Positions 1-13,294 of a DNA stretch of 64,000 nucleotides are shown here, one piece after another. Position numbers and translations under genes: made by a program. This DNA is from Mycteria americana (Eukaryota > Chordata > Aves > Ciconiiformes > Ciconiidae), in the NCBI RefSeq assembly GCF_035582795.1, contig NC_134366.1:2501-66500 (forward strand), read 5' to 3'. The notes under the pieces are model-generated. The model was given only the letters and a program-made list of their open reading frames with translations. It was not told the DNA's origin and searched no databases. Every line of letters begins with the position of its first letter. The stretch's first letter is position 1.

Positions 1-3000
1 CCCTAACCCTAACCCTAACCCTAACCCTAACCCTAACCCTAACCCTAACCCTAACCCTAACCCTAACCCTAACCCTAACCCTAACCCTAACCCTAACCCT
101 AACCCTAACCCTAACCCTAACCCTAACCCTAACCCTAACCCTAACCCTAACCCTAACCCTAACCCTAACCCTAACCCTAACCCTAACCCTAACCCTAACC
201 CTAACCCTAACCCTAACCCTAACCCTAACCCTAACCCTAACCCTAACCCTAACCCTAACCCTAACCCTAACCCTAACCCTAACCCTAACCCTAACCCTAA
301 CCCTAACCCTAACCCTAACCCTAACCCTAACCCTAACCCTAACCCTAACCCTAACCCTAACCCTAACCCTAACCCTAACCCTAACCCTAACCCTAACCCT
401 AACCCTAACCCTAACCCTAACCCTAACCCTAACCCTAACCCTAACCCTAACCCTAACCCTAACCCTAACCCTAACCCTAACCCTAACCCTAACCCTAACC
501 CTAACCCTAACCCTAACCCTAACCCTAACCCTAACCCTAACCCTAACCCTAACCCTAACCCTAACCCTAACCCTAACCCTAACCCTAACCCTAACCCTAA
601 CCCTAACCCTAACCCTAACCCTAACCCTAACCCTAACCCTAACCCTAACCCTAACCCTAACCCTAACCCTAACCCTAACCCTAACCCTAACCCTAACCCT
701 AACCCTAACCCTAACCCTAACCCTAACCCTAACCCTAACCCTAACCCTAACCCTAACCCTAACCCTAACCCTAACCCTAACCCTAACCCTAACCCTAACC
801 CTAACCCTAACCCTAACCCTAACCCTAACCCTAACCCTAACCCTAACCCTAACCCTAACCCTAACCCTAACCCTAACCCTAACCCTAACCCTAACCCTAA
901 CCCTAACCCTAACCCTAACCCTAACCCTAACCCTAACCCTAACCCTAACCCTAACCCTAACCCTAACCCTAACCCTAACCCTAACCCTAACCCTAACCCT
1001 AACCCTAACCCTAACCCTAACCCTAACCCTAACCCTAACCCTAACCCTAACCCTAACCCTAACCCTAACCCTAACCCTAACCCTAACCCTAACCCTAACC
1101 CTAACCCTAACCCTAACCCTAACCCTAACCCTAACCCTAACCCTAACCCTAACCCTAACCCTAACCCTAACCCTAACCCTAACCCTAACCCTAACCCTAA
1201 CCCTAACCCTAACCCTAACCCTAACCCTAACCCTAACCCTAACCCTAACCCTAACCCTAACCCTAACCCTAACCCTAACCCTAACCCTAACCCTAACCCT
1301 AACCCTAACCCTAACCCTAACCCTAACCCTAACCCTAACCCTAACCCTAACCCTAACCCTAACCCTAACCCTAACCCTAACCCTAACCCTAACCCTAACC
1401 CTAACCCTAACCCTAACCCTAACCCTAACCCTAACCCTAACCCTAACCCTAACCCTAACCCTAACCCTAACCCTAACCCTAACCCTAACCCTAACCCTAA
1501 CCCTAACCCTAACCCTAACCCTAACCCTAACCCTAACCCTAACCCTAACCCTAACCCTAACCCTAACCCTAACCCTAACCCTAACCCTAACCCTAACCCT
1601 AACCCTAACCCTAACCCTAACCCTAACCCTAACCCTAACCCTAACCCTAACCCTAACCCTAACCCTAACCCTAACCCTAACCCTAACCCTAACCCTAACC
1701 CTAACCCTAACCCTAACCCTAACCCTAACCCTAACCCTAACCCTAACCCTAACCCTAACCCTAACCCTAACCCTAACCCTAACCCTAACCCTAACCCTAA
1801 CCCTAACCCTAACCCTAACCCTAACCCTAACCCTAACCCTAACCCTAACCCTAACCCTAACCCTAACCCTAACCCTAACCCTAACCCTAACCCTAACCCT
1901 AACCCTAACCCTAACCCTAACCCTAACCCTAACCCTAACCCTAACCCTAACCCTAACCCTAACCCTAACCCTAACCCTAACCCTAACCCTAACCCTAACC
2001 CTAACCCTAACCCTAACCCTAACCCTAACCCTAACCCTAACCCTAACCCTAACCCTAACCCTAACCCTAACCCTAACCCTAACCCTAACCCTAACCCTAA
2101 CCCTAACCCTAACCCTAACCCTAACCCTAACCCTAACCCTAACCCTAACCCTAACCCTAACCCTAACCCTAACCCTAACCCTAACCCTAACCCTAACCCT
2201 AACCCTAACCCTAACCCTAACCCTAACCCTAACCCTAACCCTAACCCTAACCCTAACCCTAACCCTAACCCTAACCCTAACCCTAACCCTAACCCTAACC
2301 CTAACCCTAACCCTAACCCTAACCCTAACCCTAACCCTAACCCTAACCCTAACCCTAACCCTAACCCTAACCCTAACCCTAACCCTAACCCTAACCCTAA
2401 CCCTAACCCTAACCCTAACCCTAACCCTAACCCTAACCCTAACCCTAACCCTAACCCTAACCCTAACCCTAACCCTAACCCTAACCCTAACCCTAACCCT
2501 AACCCTAACCCTAACCCTAACCCTAACCCTAACCCTAACCCTAACCCTAACCCTAACCCTAACCCTAACCCTAACCCTAACCCTAACCCTAACCCTAACC
2601 CTAACCCTAACCCTAACCCTAACCCTAACCCTAACCCTAACCCTAACCCTAACCCTAACCCTAACCCTAACCCTAACCCTAACCCTAACCCTAACCCTAA
2701 CCCTAACCCTAACCCTAACCCTAACCCTAACCCTAACCCTAACCCTAACCCTAACCCTAACCCTAACCCTAACCCTAACCCTAACCCTAACCCTAACCCT
2801 AACCCTAACCCTAACCCTAACCCTAACCCTAACCCTAACCCTAACCCTAACCCTAACCCTAACCCTAACCCTAACCCTAACCCTAACCCTAACCCTAACC
2901 CTAACCCTAACCCTAACCCTAACCCTAACCCTAACCCTAACCCTAACCCTAACCCTAACCCTAACCCTAACCCTAACCCTAACCCTAACCCTAACCCTAA

Positions 3001-5645
3001 CCCTAACCCTAACCCTAACCCTAACCCTAACCCTAACCCTAACCCTAACCCTAACCCTAACCCTAACCCTAACCCTAACCCTAACCCTAACCCTAACCCT
3101 AACCCTAACCCTAACCCTAACCCTAACCCTAACCCTAACCCTAACCCTAACCCTAACCCTAACCCTAACCCTAACCCTAACCCTAACCCTAACCCTAACC
3201 CTAACCCTAACCCTAACCCTAACCCTAACCCTAACCCTAACCCTAACCCTAACCCTAACCCTAACCCTAACCCTAACCCTAACCCTAACCCTAACCCTAA
3301 CCCTAACCCTAACCCTAACCCTAACCCTAACCCTAACCCTAACCCTAACCCTAACCCTAACCCTAACCCTAACCCTAACCCTAACCCTAACCCTAACCCT
3401 AACCCTAACCCTAACCCTAACCCTAACCCTAACCCTAACCCTAACCCTAACCCTAACCCTAACCCTAACCCTAACCCTAACCCTAACCCTAACCCTAACC
3501 CTAACCCTAACCCTAACCCTAACCCTAACCCTAACCCTAACCCTAACCCTAACCCTAACCCTAACCCTAACCCTAACCCTAACCCTAACCCTAACCCTAA
3601 CCCTAACCCTAACCCTAACCCTAACCCTAACCCTAACCCTAACCCTAACCCTAACCCTAACCCTAACCCTAACCCTAACCCTAACCCTAACCCTAACCCT
3701 AACCCTAACCCTAACCCTAACCCTAACCCTAACCCTAACCCTAACCCTAACCCTAACCCTAACCCTAACCCTAACCCTAACCCTAACCCTAACCCTAACC
3801 CTAACCCTAACCCTAACCCTAACCCTAACCCTAACCCTAACCCTAACCCTAACCCTAACCCTAACCCTAACCCTAACCCTAACCCTAACCCTAACCCTAA
3901 CCCTAACCCTAACCCTAACCCTAACCCTAACCCTAACCCTAACCCTAACCCTAACCCTAACCCTAACCCTAACCCTAACCCTAACCCTAACCCTAACCCT
4001 AACCCTAACCCTAACCCTAACCCTAACCCTAACCCTAACCCTAACCCTAACCCTAACCCTAACCCTAACCCTAACCCTAACCCTAACCCTAACCCTAACC
4101 CTAACCCTAACCCTAACCCTAACCCTAACCCTAACCCTAACCCTAACCCTAACCCTAACCCTAACCCTAACCCTAACCCTAACCCTAACCCTAACCCTAA
4201 CCCTAACCCTAACCCTAACCCTAACCCTAACCCTAACCCTAACCCTAACCCTAACCCTAACCCTAACCCTAACCCTAACCCTAACCCTAACCCTAACCCT
4301 AACCCTAACCCTAACCCTAACCCTAACCCTAACCCTAACCCTAACCCTAACCCTAACCCTAACCCTAACCCTAACCCTAACCCTAACCCTAACCCTAACC
4401 CTAACCCTAACCCTAACCCTAACCCTAACCCTAACCCTAACCCTAACCCTAACCCTAACCCTAACCCTAACCCTAACCCTAACCCTAACCCTAACCCTAA
4501 CCCTAACCCTAACCCTAACCCTAACCCTAACCCTAACCCTAACCCTAACCCTAACCCTAACCCTAACCCTAACCCTAACCCTAACCCTAACCCTAACCCT
4601 AACCCTAACCCTAACCCTAACCCTAACCCTAACCCTAACCCTAACCCTAACCCTAACCCTAACCCTAACCCTAACCCTAACCCTAACCCTAACCCTAACC
4701 CTAACCCTAACCCTAACCCTAACCCTAACCCTAACCCTAACCCTAACCCTAACCCTAACCCTAACCCTAACCCTAACCCTAACCCTAACCCTAACCCTAA
4801 CCCTAACCCTAACCCTAACCCTAACCCTAACCCTAACCCTAACCCTAACCCTAACCCTAACCCTAACCCTAACCCTAACCCTAACCCTAACCCTAACCCT
4901 AACCCTAACCCTAACCCTAACCCTAACCCTAACCCTAACCCTAACCCTAACCCTAACCCTAACCCTAACCCTAACCCTAACCCTAACCCTAACCCTAACC
5001 CTAACCCTAACCCTAACCCTAACCCTAACCCTAACCCTAACCCTAACCCTAACCCTAACCCTAACCCTAACCCTAACCCTAACCCTAACCCTAACCCTAA
5101 CCCTAACCCTAACCCTAACCCTAACCCTAACCCTAACCCTAACCCTAACCCTAACCCTAACCCTAACCCTAACCCTAACCCTAACCCTAACCCTAACCCT
5201 AACCCTAACCCTAACCCTAACCCTAACCCTAACCCTAACCCTAACCCTAACCCTAACCCTAACCCTAACCCTAACCCTAACCCTAACCCTAACCCTAACC
5301 CTAACCCTAACCCTAACCCTAACCCTAACCCTAACCCTAACCCTAACCCTAACCCTAACCCTAACCCTAACCCTAACCCTAACCCTAACCCTAACCCTAA
5401 CCCTAACCCTAACCCTAACCCTAACCCTAACCCTAACCCTAACCCTAACCCTAACCCTAACCCTAACCCCCTAACCCTAACCCTAACCCTAACCCTAACC
5501 CCCTAACCCTAACCCTAACCCTAACCCTAACCCTAACCCTAACCCTAACCCTAACCCTAACCCTAACCCTAACCCCTAACCCTAACCCTAACCCTAACCC
5601 TAACCCTAACCCCTAACCCTAACCCTAACCCTAACCCTAACCCTA
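1..5645. repeat. Telomere, (CCCTAA)n
   Basis: An uninterrupted array of the hexamer CCCTAA, the complement of the vertebrate telomere repeat TTAGGG, runs from base 1 to about 5466. Variant heptamers (CCCCTAA, from one or two extra C) then appear near 5467, 5500, 5571 and 5608 before the array breaks down at about 5645. The C-rich strand read 5' to 3' inward is the expected orientation for a left chromosome end. The clean distal part and variant-bearing proximal part match normal telomere structure, where the proximal repeats are no longer refreshed by telomerase. Confidence 0.99.
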
Positions 5646-6060
5646 GGACCCCCTAACCCTAGGACTCCTGGACCCCTGACCCTAGGACCCCTGACCCTAG
5701 GACCCCTGGACCCTTAACCCTAGGACCCCCTAACCCTAGGACCCCTGGACCCCTAACCCTAGGACCTCTGGACCCCTAGCCCTGGACCCCTAACCCTAGG
5801 ACCTCTAACCCTGTGACCCCTGCCCTCTGGGTGTAACCCCTGACCCCTAGTGACCCTGACCTCACACCCCCCCTAACCCTTGACCTTGGAGGTGACCTCT
5901 GACTCTAGTGACCTTGACTGTTGACCCCTTGACCTTGATGGCTCTGTGTCCTTTGATGATATTGTGACCCTGGTGGCCTTGACCCTGGTGTGTGGGGGTC
6001 CTGGGTCATGACCTCTGGTGACCCCTGACCTGTAGTGGTATGTGATGGGTAGCCCTGGTG
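5646..6060. repeat. Degenerate telomere-derived subtelomeric repeats
   Basis: The sequence decays from CCCTAA into units such as CCCTAGGACC, CCCTGGACC and CCCTGACC, then into looser TGACCTTGAC-type repeats. The C-rich bias on this strand fades gradually towards 6060. This looks like diverged telomere repeat at the telomere/subtelomere junction. No gene is present; open frames on the minus strand here are low-complexity translations. Confidence 0.85.
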
Positions 6061-6240
6061 GTGGTAGGGCTGGGGGGGTGTGGCTGCAGGGGGGTGTGGT
6101 GGGGTCTGGGTACAGGGGGTGTTTTTGCATGTCATTTGCATAATGGGTGGGGTTGTGATGTCTGGTTGATTGATGGTTTGTCCTGGGGTGGGAAGTGGGT
6201 ACAGGTGTGTGTGTGGGGGTTAGGGGTGCAGTATGGGGGG
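6060..6240. repeat. GT-rich low-complexity tract
   Basis: The strand bias flips here from C-rich to G/T-rich, with many GGGGTG and GTGTGTGG runs on the plus strand. It borders the degenerate telomeric zone. Nothing coding is seen. Confidence 0.6.
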
Positions 6241-6280
6241 AACAAAGAAGAAAAAATAAAAATACTATGTATACACTGGT

Positions 6281-6401
6281 GCAGCAGTAGAAAAATGGCA
6301 CACTCCCTGGGAGTAATTTTTTTTTTTTTTTAATTAAAATTTTTAAATTTGTTGCAGTTGTTACTCCCAGGGAGTATGTGCTTTTCTACTACTGCTGCTG
6401 C
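6281..6401. repeat. Fold-back inverted repeat
   Basis: A left arm of about 36 bases (6281-6316) containing CACTCCCTGGGAGTAA is matched in inverted orientation by a right arm at 6361-6401 beginning TTACTCCCAGGGAGT. The loop of about 44 bases is A/T-rich, with a long T run followed by TTAAAATTTTTAAA. The arms differ by a few substitutions and small gaps in the CAG/CTG part. The structure resembles a small non-autonomous element or a cruciform. No flanking target duplication is clear. Confidence 0.75.
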
Positions 6402-7962
6402 TATTTTAAATCTTTCTGTGCAGAAAGACAAATGATGACAGACACTGGTATCAGAACAAAAGGGTTTTATTTCAAAGACAGACAACCACAACAATGCACT
6501 GACACTCCAAAAACCCTCACACCAAGAAGACACACATACAAAAATGTCAAGAACAAAGAGACAAATACAGAGGAAAAGAAAGAAATAAGACCACCAGTTT
6601 TGCTCGCTGTTACCATGTTTATTTCATAGACACAGTACTGACCAAGGAAAGAAGACTTGAGTTTGTTAATGACATCTTGCTGCAATTAGGATAAGGAAAC
6701 ACAGCCCTATGACTATTCCACCTTTAAAGCATAGCTGGCTGCTTTTCTAATACTACTCTGACACAATTCATGCCTGTTATGGTTTTGCTCTTGTCTCCAT
6801 TTTGATTGGGCTCAGATTATGTCACAGTAGTGCTCCACACTTCTGCACACCTACTCAAAAGTGTTACTAACACATCAAGCCTCCCTACAACTCTGAAGAG
6901 TTTAGATCTGCTCCAGAGCCCGTACTGCACATGCTTTCTTTGACCTTGCAATAGCTACGGTGACCAATGGCTGTTGACAACTTGCCCTCTGATGCTTGAG
7001 TCCAATGTAACAGATCATCATTACAAAAATTTTCCCTGACACACCCCAACTATGACCTGTCAATGCCTATTCCCCCCCAAAATAGCTCTCTTTACCTGTG
7101 ATTATTTACAACGGCCGCTTCGCATTTTACTTTCCTTTGCAACATCAGGAATGGCCATTGGCTTTGTGCTACTATTTTTTTCCCCTCACTCTTTCAGTTT
7201 CATTTGAGCCTTTGCTGACTGCAGGAACATATTCCAATGTGCTTTTTCACTTTCCATTTCTACAGTTTACTTGTACTACAATGACAACAACCGCTGGCAC
7301 TCTACCTGTTCACACGCTTGCTACTCTAACAGTTATTTGCTCATTCCTGTTCAATACACACACACACACACACTCTCACTCTTCACCTTTACTGACTCTC
7401 CATTACCTTGACAGTCATGACAACTACTTAGTGCCCTGAGCTCTCTACCTAGTCCTCTTTCCTACATTTCTCACTGCTGCTAGCTACTCAGCTAAGCCCT
7501 TTACATCCTCCCTTTTCCCTCTAAGGCGCTATCATCTCCCCCCTTTGCATTCCTGAGCAGAAAGCCCCTGAGCTCCTCTGCTACTCTCTGCTAGCTCTCT
7601 ACTTCCATGCCTGCACAGAAAAGAAAAGCTTCAAATTATAGCACTGCATGAGAAATTAGGGAGCCCCTCAAAATACTTTATACTCTTACCACTACATAAT
7701 AACATTAAAGCCCACCCAGATCACCAGCTGGTCCTCATCACCACTGCTACAACCCTAACCTTCACAACCTGTTGCTCTTCAACACAACTACAACCCTAAC
7801 CCTACCACAACCACCGACTCCAATTCCCCTCTCCCCTCAACTGCAAGAGCCTCTATCATCCTGCCCTAACCATTCCAAATATTTGGCACAATCTCAATCA
7901 TCCTCCCATAACACAACCTATCTCCCTGCAATGACACACATATGCCACATTCTAGGTCACTG
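6402..7962. other. Subtelomeric spacer, no gene seen
   Basis: A/C-rich sequence without a recognisable gene. It includes a short (AC)n run near 7355-7372 and small interstitial CCCTAA-like pieces near 7750 and 7790. The short open frames have no recognisable domains and look like chance. Confidence 0.5.
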
Positions 7963-9368
7963 CTCCCCAGGAACAGTGTTCCCAGGGGCCTCCCAAATCA
8001 CCCTGCCTGCAAAAACCCCGTCCCAAGCCTGACCTCCGCCCAAACATTGGCGATGAACGTCGCCCCGCAGAGCGGCCAGGACCAGGGAAAAAAAAACCCA
8101 GCCGGGGGAGGGAAAAAAAAAACATCCCCCGGCTGGGGTTTTTTTTTTTTTTGTTTTAATTTCCTTGTCTAAGTGCCTGGAAAGAAAAAATCTCTACTCC
8201 ACACAACCTGCAAACAAACTGGAAAAAAATTACCACACCGCACCATACGGGCTTCATTACATTCAAAGCACACCACTCATTCACCCACCACACCAACCCC
8301 CCCTCACTCTCAGCTCATCCTGTCTGCCACCAGCCAGCTACAACTGGCCATCGCCCTCCATCTGCAGCTCTCCCCAGGAACAGTGTTCCCTGAGGCCTCC
8401 CAAATCACCCTGCCTGCAAAAACCCCGTCCCGAGCCTGACCTCCACCCAAACATTGGCGATGAACGTCGCCTCGCAGAGCGGCCGGGACCAGGGAAAAAA
8501 AAACCCAGCCGGGGGAGGGAAAAAAAAACATCCCCCGGCTGGGGTTTTTTTTTTTGTTTTAATTTCCTTGTCTAAGTGCCTGGAAAGAAAAAATCTCTAC
8601 TCCACACAACCTGCAAACAAACTGGAAAAAAGTTACCACACCGCACCATACGGGCTCCATTACATTCAAAGCACACCACTCATTCACCCACCACACCAAC
8701 CCCCCCTCACTCTCAGCTCATCCTGTCTGCCACCAGCCAGCTACAACTGGCCATCGCCCTCCATCTGCAGCACTCCCCGGGAACACCGTTCCCTGAGGCC
8801 TCCCAAATCACCCTGCCTGCAAAAACCCCGTCCCGAGCCTGACCTCCGCCCAAACATTGGCGATGAACGTCGCCTCGCAGAGCGGCCGGGACCAGGGAAA
8901 AAAAAAACCCCAGCCGGGGGAGGGAAAAAAAAACATCCCCCGGCTGGGGTTTTTTTTTTTTGTTTTAATTTCCTTGTCTAAGTGCCTGGAAAGAAAAAAT
9001 CTCTACTCCACACAACCTGCAAACAAACTGGAAAAAAATTACCACGCTGCACCATACGGGCTCCATTACATTCAAAGCACACCACTCATTCACCCACCAC
9101 ACCAACCCCCCCTCACTCTCAGCTCATCCTGTCTGCCACCAGCCAGCTACAACTGGCCATCGCCCTCCATCTGCAGCACTCCCCGGGAACACCGTTCCCT
9201 GAGGCCTCCCAAATCGCCCTGCCTGCAAAAACCCCGTCCCGAGCCTGACCTCCACCCAAACATTGGCGATGAACGTCGCCTCGCAGAGCGGCCGGGACCG
9301 GGGAAAAAAACCCCAGCTGGGGGAGGGGAAAAAAAAAAACCATCCCCCGGCTGGGGTTTTTTATTCTA
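7963..9368. repeat. ~405 bp tandem repeat with internal hairpin, 4 copies
   Basis: Copies begin at about 7963 (partial), 8171, 8574 and 8980, with a period of 403-406 bases. Each full unit contains a stretch starting GCCTGGAAAGAAAAAATC, a CCATCGCCCTCCATCTGCAG segment, a short palindrome GGCGATGAACGTCGCC, and a hairpin at the unit end (about 8090-8152, 8493-8551, 8897-8962, 9300-9362). The hairpin has arms of the type CCCAGCCGGGGGA and TCCCCCGGCTGGG, lying between A runs and T runs that also pair. Copies are nearly identical, so the array is young or kept homogeneous. Long open frames across it arise because the units share length and sequence; they are not convincing genes. Confidence 0.9.
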
Positions 9369-9611
9369 ATTTCTTTAAAATTTACTCTCAAGATTAAATA
9401 CAACCTGCAATAAAATAGTTCACATATACATGGTTAGGAACGGCCAGAAACTAACACGCCTTCAAGAACCCCCACCCACTCATAACACTACTGTTTCAGC
9501 ACCCACCTGCCATGATGGTGTATCACCCCAGCTCTAGAGCCATCCCTGAAACTGCCTCACCATACCTAACCCATCCCTGAAACTACCTTCATGATACCTA
9601 ACCCTCACCCT

Positions 9612-11050
9612 CATGATAGGTTCATAGCATACCAAGTTGGAAGGGACCTCAAGGACCATCTGGTCCAACCTTTCTTGGCAAAATCTATCTCTACACAAGA
9701 TAGCCCAGCACCCTGTCTGGCTGAATCTTAAAAGTGTGCAATATTGGGGAATCCGCTGGAAGATTGTTTCCGCGGCTGATTACACTCATTGTAAAACATT
9801 TTCCTCTTGTGTCCAATCAGAATCACTGCACAAGTAGCTTGGGCCCTTTTACCTTCATCTTTGCCGTGGGACTCCTTGTAAAAGGGGAGACTCCATCTTC
9901 TTTGGAGCCACCCTTTGAAGACAGGAACTTAGTGATAAAGTCTCCCCTAAGCCTGCTTTTCTCAGGGCTGAACAATCCCAGTTCTCTCAGCCTTTGCTCA
10001 CATGGCAGGGCACACTTCCCAGTCCTTTAATCATCTTTGTGGCCTTTCTCTGCACCCTCTCCAGCCTATTCACCTGTTTTTTTGAGTAGCAGGGTACCAA
10101 AAATGTAGACACACAGTATTCCAGGTGTGGCCTGACAAGCACCATATAGAGTGGTATAATGACTTCATTATCTCTGCTGGTGACATCCTTGTTAATGTAA
10201 CCCTGCATCCCGTTCGCTTTCTTTGCCACAGCAGCATGCCGTTCGCTCGTATCGAGCTTGTTCTCCGCCGGGACCGCCGGTGTCCCTTTCCGCGGCTCCT
10301 CCCCGGCCGGGTAAATCCCAGCCTGTGCTGCACTCCTGGATTATGTTTTCCCAGGTACAAGAATGCACTCTTCCAGCCTATCCAGGTCTTCCTGCAGGGT
10401 GGCTCTCCCCTCCAAAGTGCCCGCTTCCCCACTCAGTTTCAGGTCATTATCAAACTTGATCAGGACACACTTGATCCCATTATCATCAAGATCGGCTATG
10501 AGGATACTAAACAGCACTGCCCCGATATCAATCCCCGTGAAATCCCACCTCTGCCAGGTGGCCGGTTTCAGAAGGAGCTATTTGCCACCACCCTCTGGGT
10601 GTGGCCTGTCACCCACTTCCCCATCCACCCCACAAGCCAGTTGTCTACACCAGAATGCAGCAGTATTCCAGAGGGAAGCTGTGGGAAACGATCAAAAGCC
10701 TTGGAACAATCCAGATAGACTATGTCCGCCGCTCTGCCCCCATCGACCGAGCAAGTTACTTAGACATAGAGGGCAATCGGGTGTGTGAAGCATTACTTGC
10801 CCTTGTGGAATCCGTGCTAGCTTTTCTCAATCACGTGCTTCATTTGCCTTGTAATAGCCCCCAGGACGCTTCATTCCGCATCTTGCCTAAAGGACCAAAA
10901 TATGACTGACAAGGCTATAATTTCCTCTATCCTCCTTTAAGCCCTTGTTGTAGATGGGGATGACATTAGACTTCTTGCAGTCTTCTTGGATCTCCAGAAC
11001 AACTTCTCAAAGATTATGGAGAAAAGGCACACGAAGACCATCTTCTGGTG
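9612..11050 (-). mobile_element. CR1 LINE, decayed, minus strand
   Basis: The low-coordinate end (TTCATAG...AAGTTGGAAGGGACCTCAAGGACCATCTGGTCCAACC) is the inverted 3' end of a CR1 retrotransposon. Minus-strand fragments match the CR1 ORF2 C-terminus, including KKANGMQGYI and VRPHLEYCV around 10000-10229. Near 10900-11040 the reverse strand reads an ORF2-like stretch around EDCKKSNVIPIY. The ORF is broken by many frameshifts and stops, so this is an old, inactive, 5'-truncated copy. It separates the 405 bp repeat block from the 2.2 kb array. Confidence 0.85.
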
Positions 11051-11100
11051 ATCCACTTGCCGCCTCTACAGGTGAGTGGTACATGGCTCATTCCTCAGCA

Positions 11101-13294
11101 CCTGTAAAAACAATATCATCAAACAAGCCACCCAGATGCAGACCTATACCTTAGCAACCCCAGACATCTTGTTCCCACTTAGGAATACCAGCTAGAGTCC
11201 AACTACAGCCCACCATTACAAAACAACAAAACAGCAAAACAGAAAACCCCACACCTTTAAGTCCCACACAAAGAAGCCTTAACACCTCTGACATGGAATC
11301 CACCTCGCTACCCCTGAACGGCCCCTCCCACATGGCTGCGCGCAACCCCATCAAACACTACAGGAACAGCTGTCCAGACTACCTGCTGATGGCTACTCAA
11401 CCTCAGATGACTGTACAACCTTTGCTGCAACAGTCTAGGCATATCACCGGGTTAGCCATAGACTCTTGTCGCCATTCCACCTACCACTGACTCTACAACC
11501 CTGGGCAGGGCAGCTCCCAGCCAAACACACACACGCACAGACCAACACTACACAGAACGCTACAAACAAGGCGCCTCAGAGATGAGAGAAAACCCTCAGC
11601 AAGAAAAAGGATACTCAGACAGAAGATGTCAGCAAGCAAGAAGACCTGCAGGGCCATGATGGTGATGTGACGAGGCTCTATGGAAACCCCAGAAAAAGAG
11701 TAGAACATCACAGCCTGTGACAAGAAGTTACCCTCACAACTGAGACGATGCCTGTGCAAGAAGCCTGGCTTCAAGACCTAACAACTTAAGGATGCAGGGA
11801 AGAACTCCCACTCCACTAAAAGAGACTGCTAGAGAGCAGACCTGCTCACAGCCAGGAACACCGCTGCAACAAAGACGACCGCTGGGAAATCTCCAAGATG
11901 CAGGACCGATCCACGCTTTAAGACTTTGATGCGAGAAAAGAAGTGCCTGAGTAGCGCTATGCCGATGGGTACAGGCATTTGAGACCCTAGGGATAGTGCC
12001 CGAGGCGTGTGCCGTGCTCCTTGAGCACAAAGAGCAAAGAGGACATAGAGACCCGAGGAAGGTCCAAGACACACAAGACAGACCACACAGACTACACAAC
12101 AGACAGACACAGGCTCGAACTGCCCTGCCCACCAATGCACTCGTGTCATGCTGAAGAGTAACCTGCTACCCTTTACCTGCCCAAAGGGGACTCCTCCTGG
12201 ACAGCCCTCTCCCCTACACTATCTTTACAACCCCTTCATGCAATTGCCAACCTTATCCCCTTGCCCCCTCCCCAGCACCGAGCCTCAACCTCACCTTCAG
12301 AGAGCCACAAGTCTCATTCCATCCTCAACAAAACAAACAAAAACAACCCACCGTCACCCCACTGGAGAAGTCCTGCAGTTGCCAGCTTCCTCATCATCAT
12401 CCGCAAAAAAACCCCACCCCAAGCCACACTCAGCTGTGCCAGTCAGCAGTGCATCCGTCACCACGCACCTTTCCCACAACATCCCCGCATCAGACACGCT
12501 GTGGCATTCTGCTCACCTGCTCCATGCCGATTCCACAGTCGGACGCTGTGGTGGTTGTCACTTGTGGCACCTACAATACCAAGACATGCAAAGTTACCGT
12601 TGCGCTTGCAAGACATCACCAGCCCCTGCTCCTCTGCTCTGCTACCCAGCTCACCTCAAACTCGCTTCCCACCTCAAACACTCATCCAATTACAAAGGCA
12701 GCCCACACAGAACCTGCAAAAGCAAAGAGTAAAAAAATCAACTCATCAGCATATACTACTTTGCTATTAGATGCTAACCTAGCCCACATCTGCCTCACCT
12801 TCACGGACCCCTCGTCAGTACACAGCATCACCCCTCTGAGCCTGCGTACTTCACCTGAAAAAACCCCAGCACTAAGGCACATACTGAGATACAGCCTGAA
12901 GCCAAAGCCTGCCAATAGTGATCCCCATCTCACACTCCTTTCCCTTGACAGCTCACCCACCTGGCCTCCATCTCATTGGTTTTCCACGGTGAGGTTTGCA
13001 CACCACCTGTAAAAGCCAGATAACATTTGCTGCTTAGAAGCTGCACCAGCAACACAACACCTGAAAAGTAACCGCTACTTCACCCCACCAATCAACACTC
13101 ACTATACCCGAGTCAGCTACGGTGCCCTTATCCCACATCGCTCATCGCTTCATGCTTTCACAGTAAGAAAAATAGAAATACCGTAATGTAGTCACATAGC
13201 CACACTGGTCACATCTTCCCTTTAATATCACACAAGTCTTAATACAATCTGCTCTCCTATGCTGCGCTTCGGTGTGTGCCTTGTCCCTCTGCAT
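11101..13294 (-). repeat. Subtelomeric tandem unit 1 (type A) with exon-like modules
   Basis: First of four tandem units, about 2.19 kb. It closely matches unit 3 along its length. On the minus strand it holds exon-like modules bounded by T-rich AG acceptors and GT donors: 12961-13006 (donor GTGGGT), 12799-12854 (56 bp, donor GTGAGG), 12655-12713 (59 bp, donor GTGAGC) and 12517-12570 (54 bp, donor GTGAGC). The module next to the unit border (ending 13294) has a lost donor, and the one near 13100-13160 has a damaged donor. Reading frames through the modules contain stops (for example in 12655-12713), so a protein product from this copy is unlikely. The function is unknown. Confidence 0.75.
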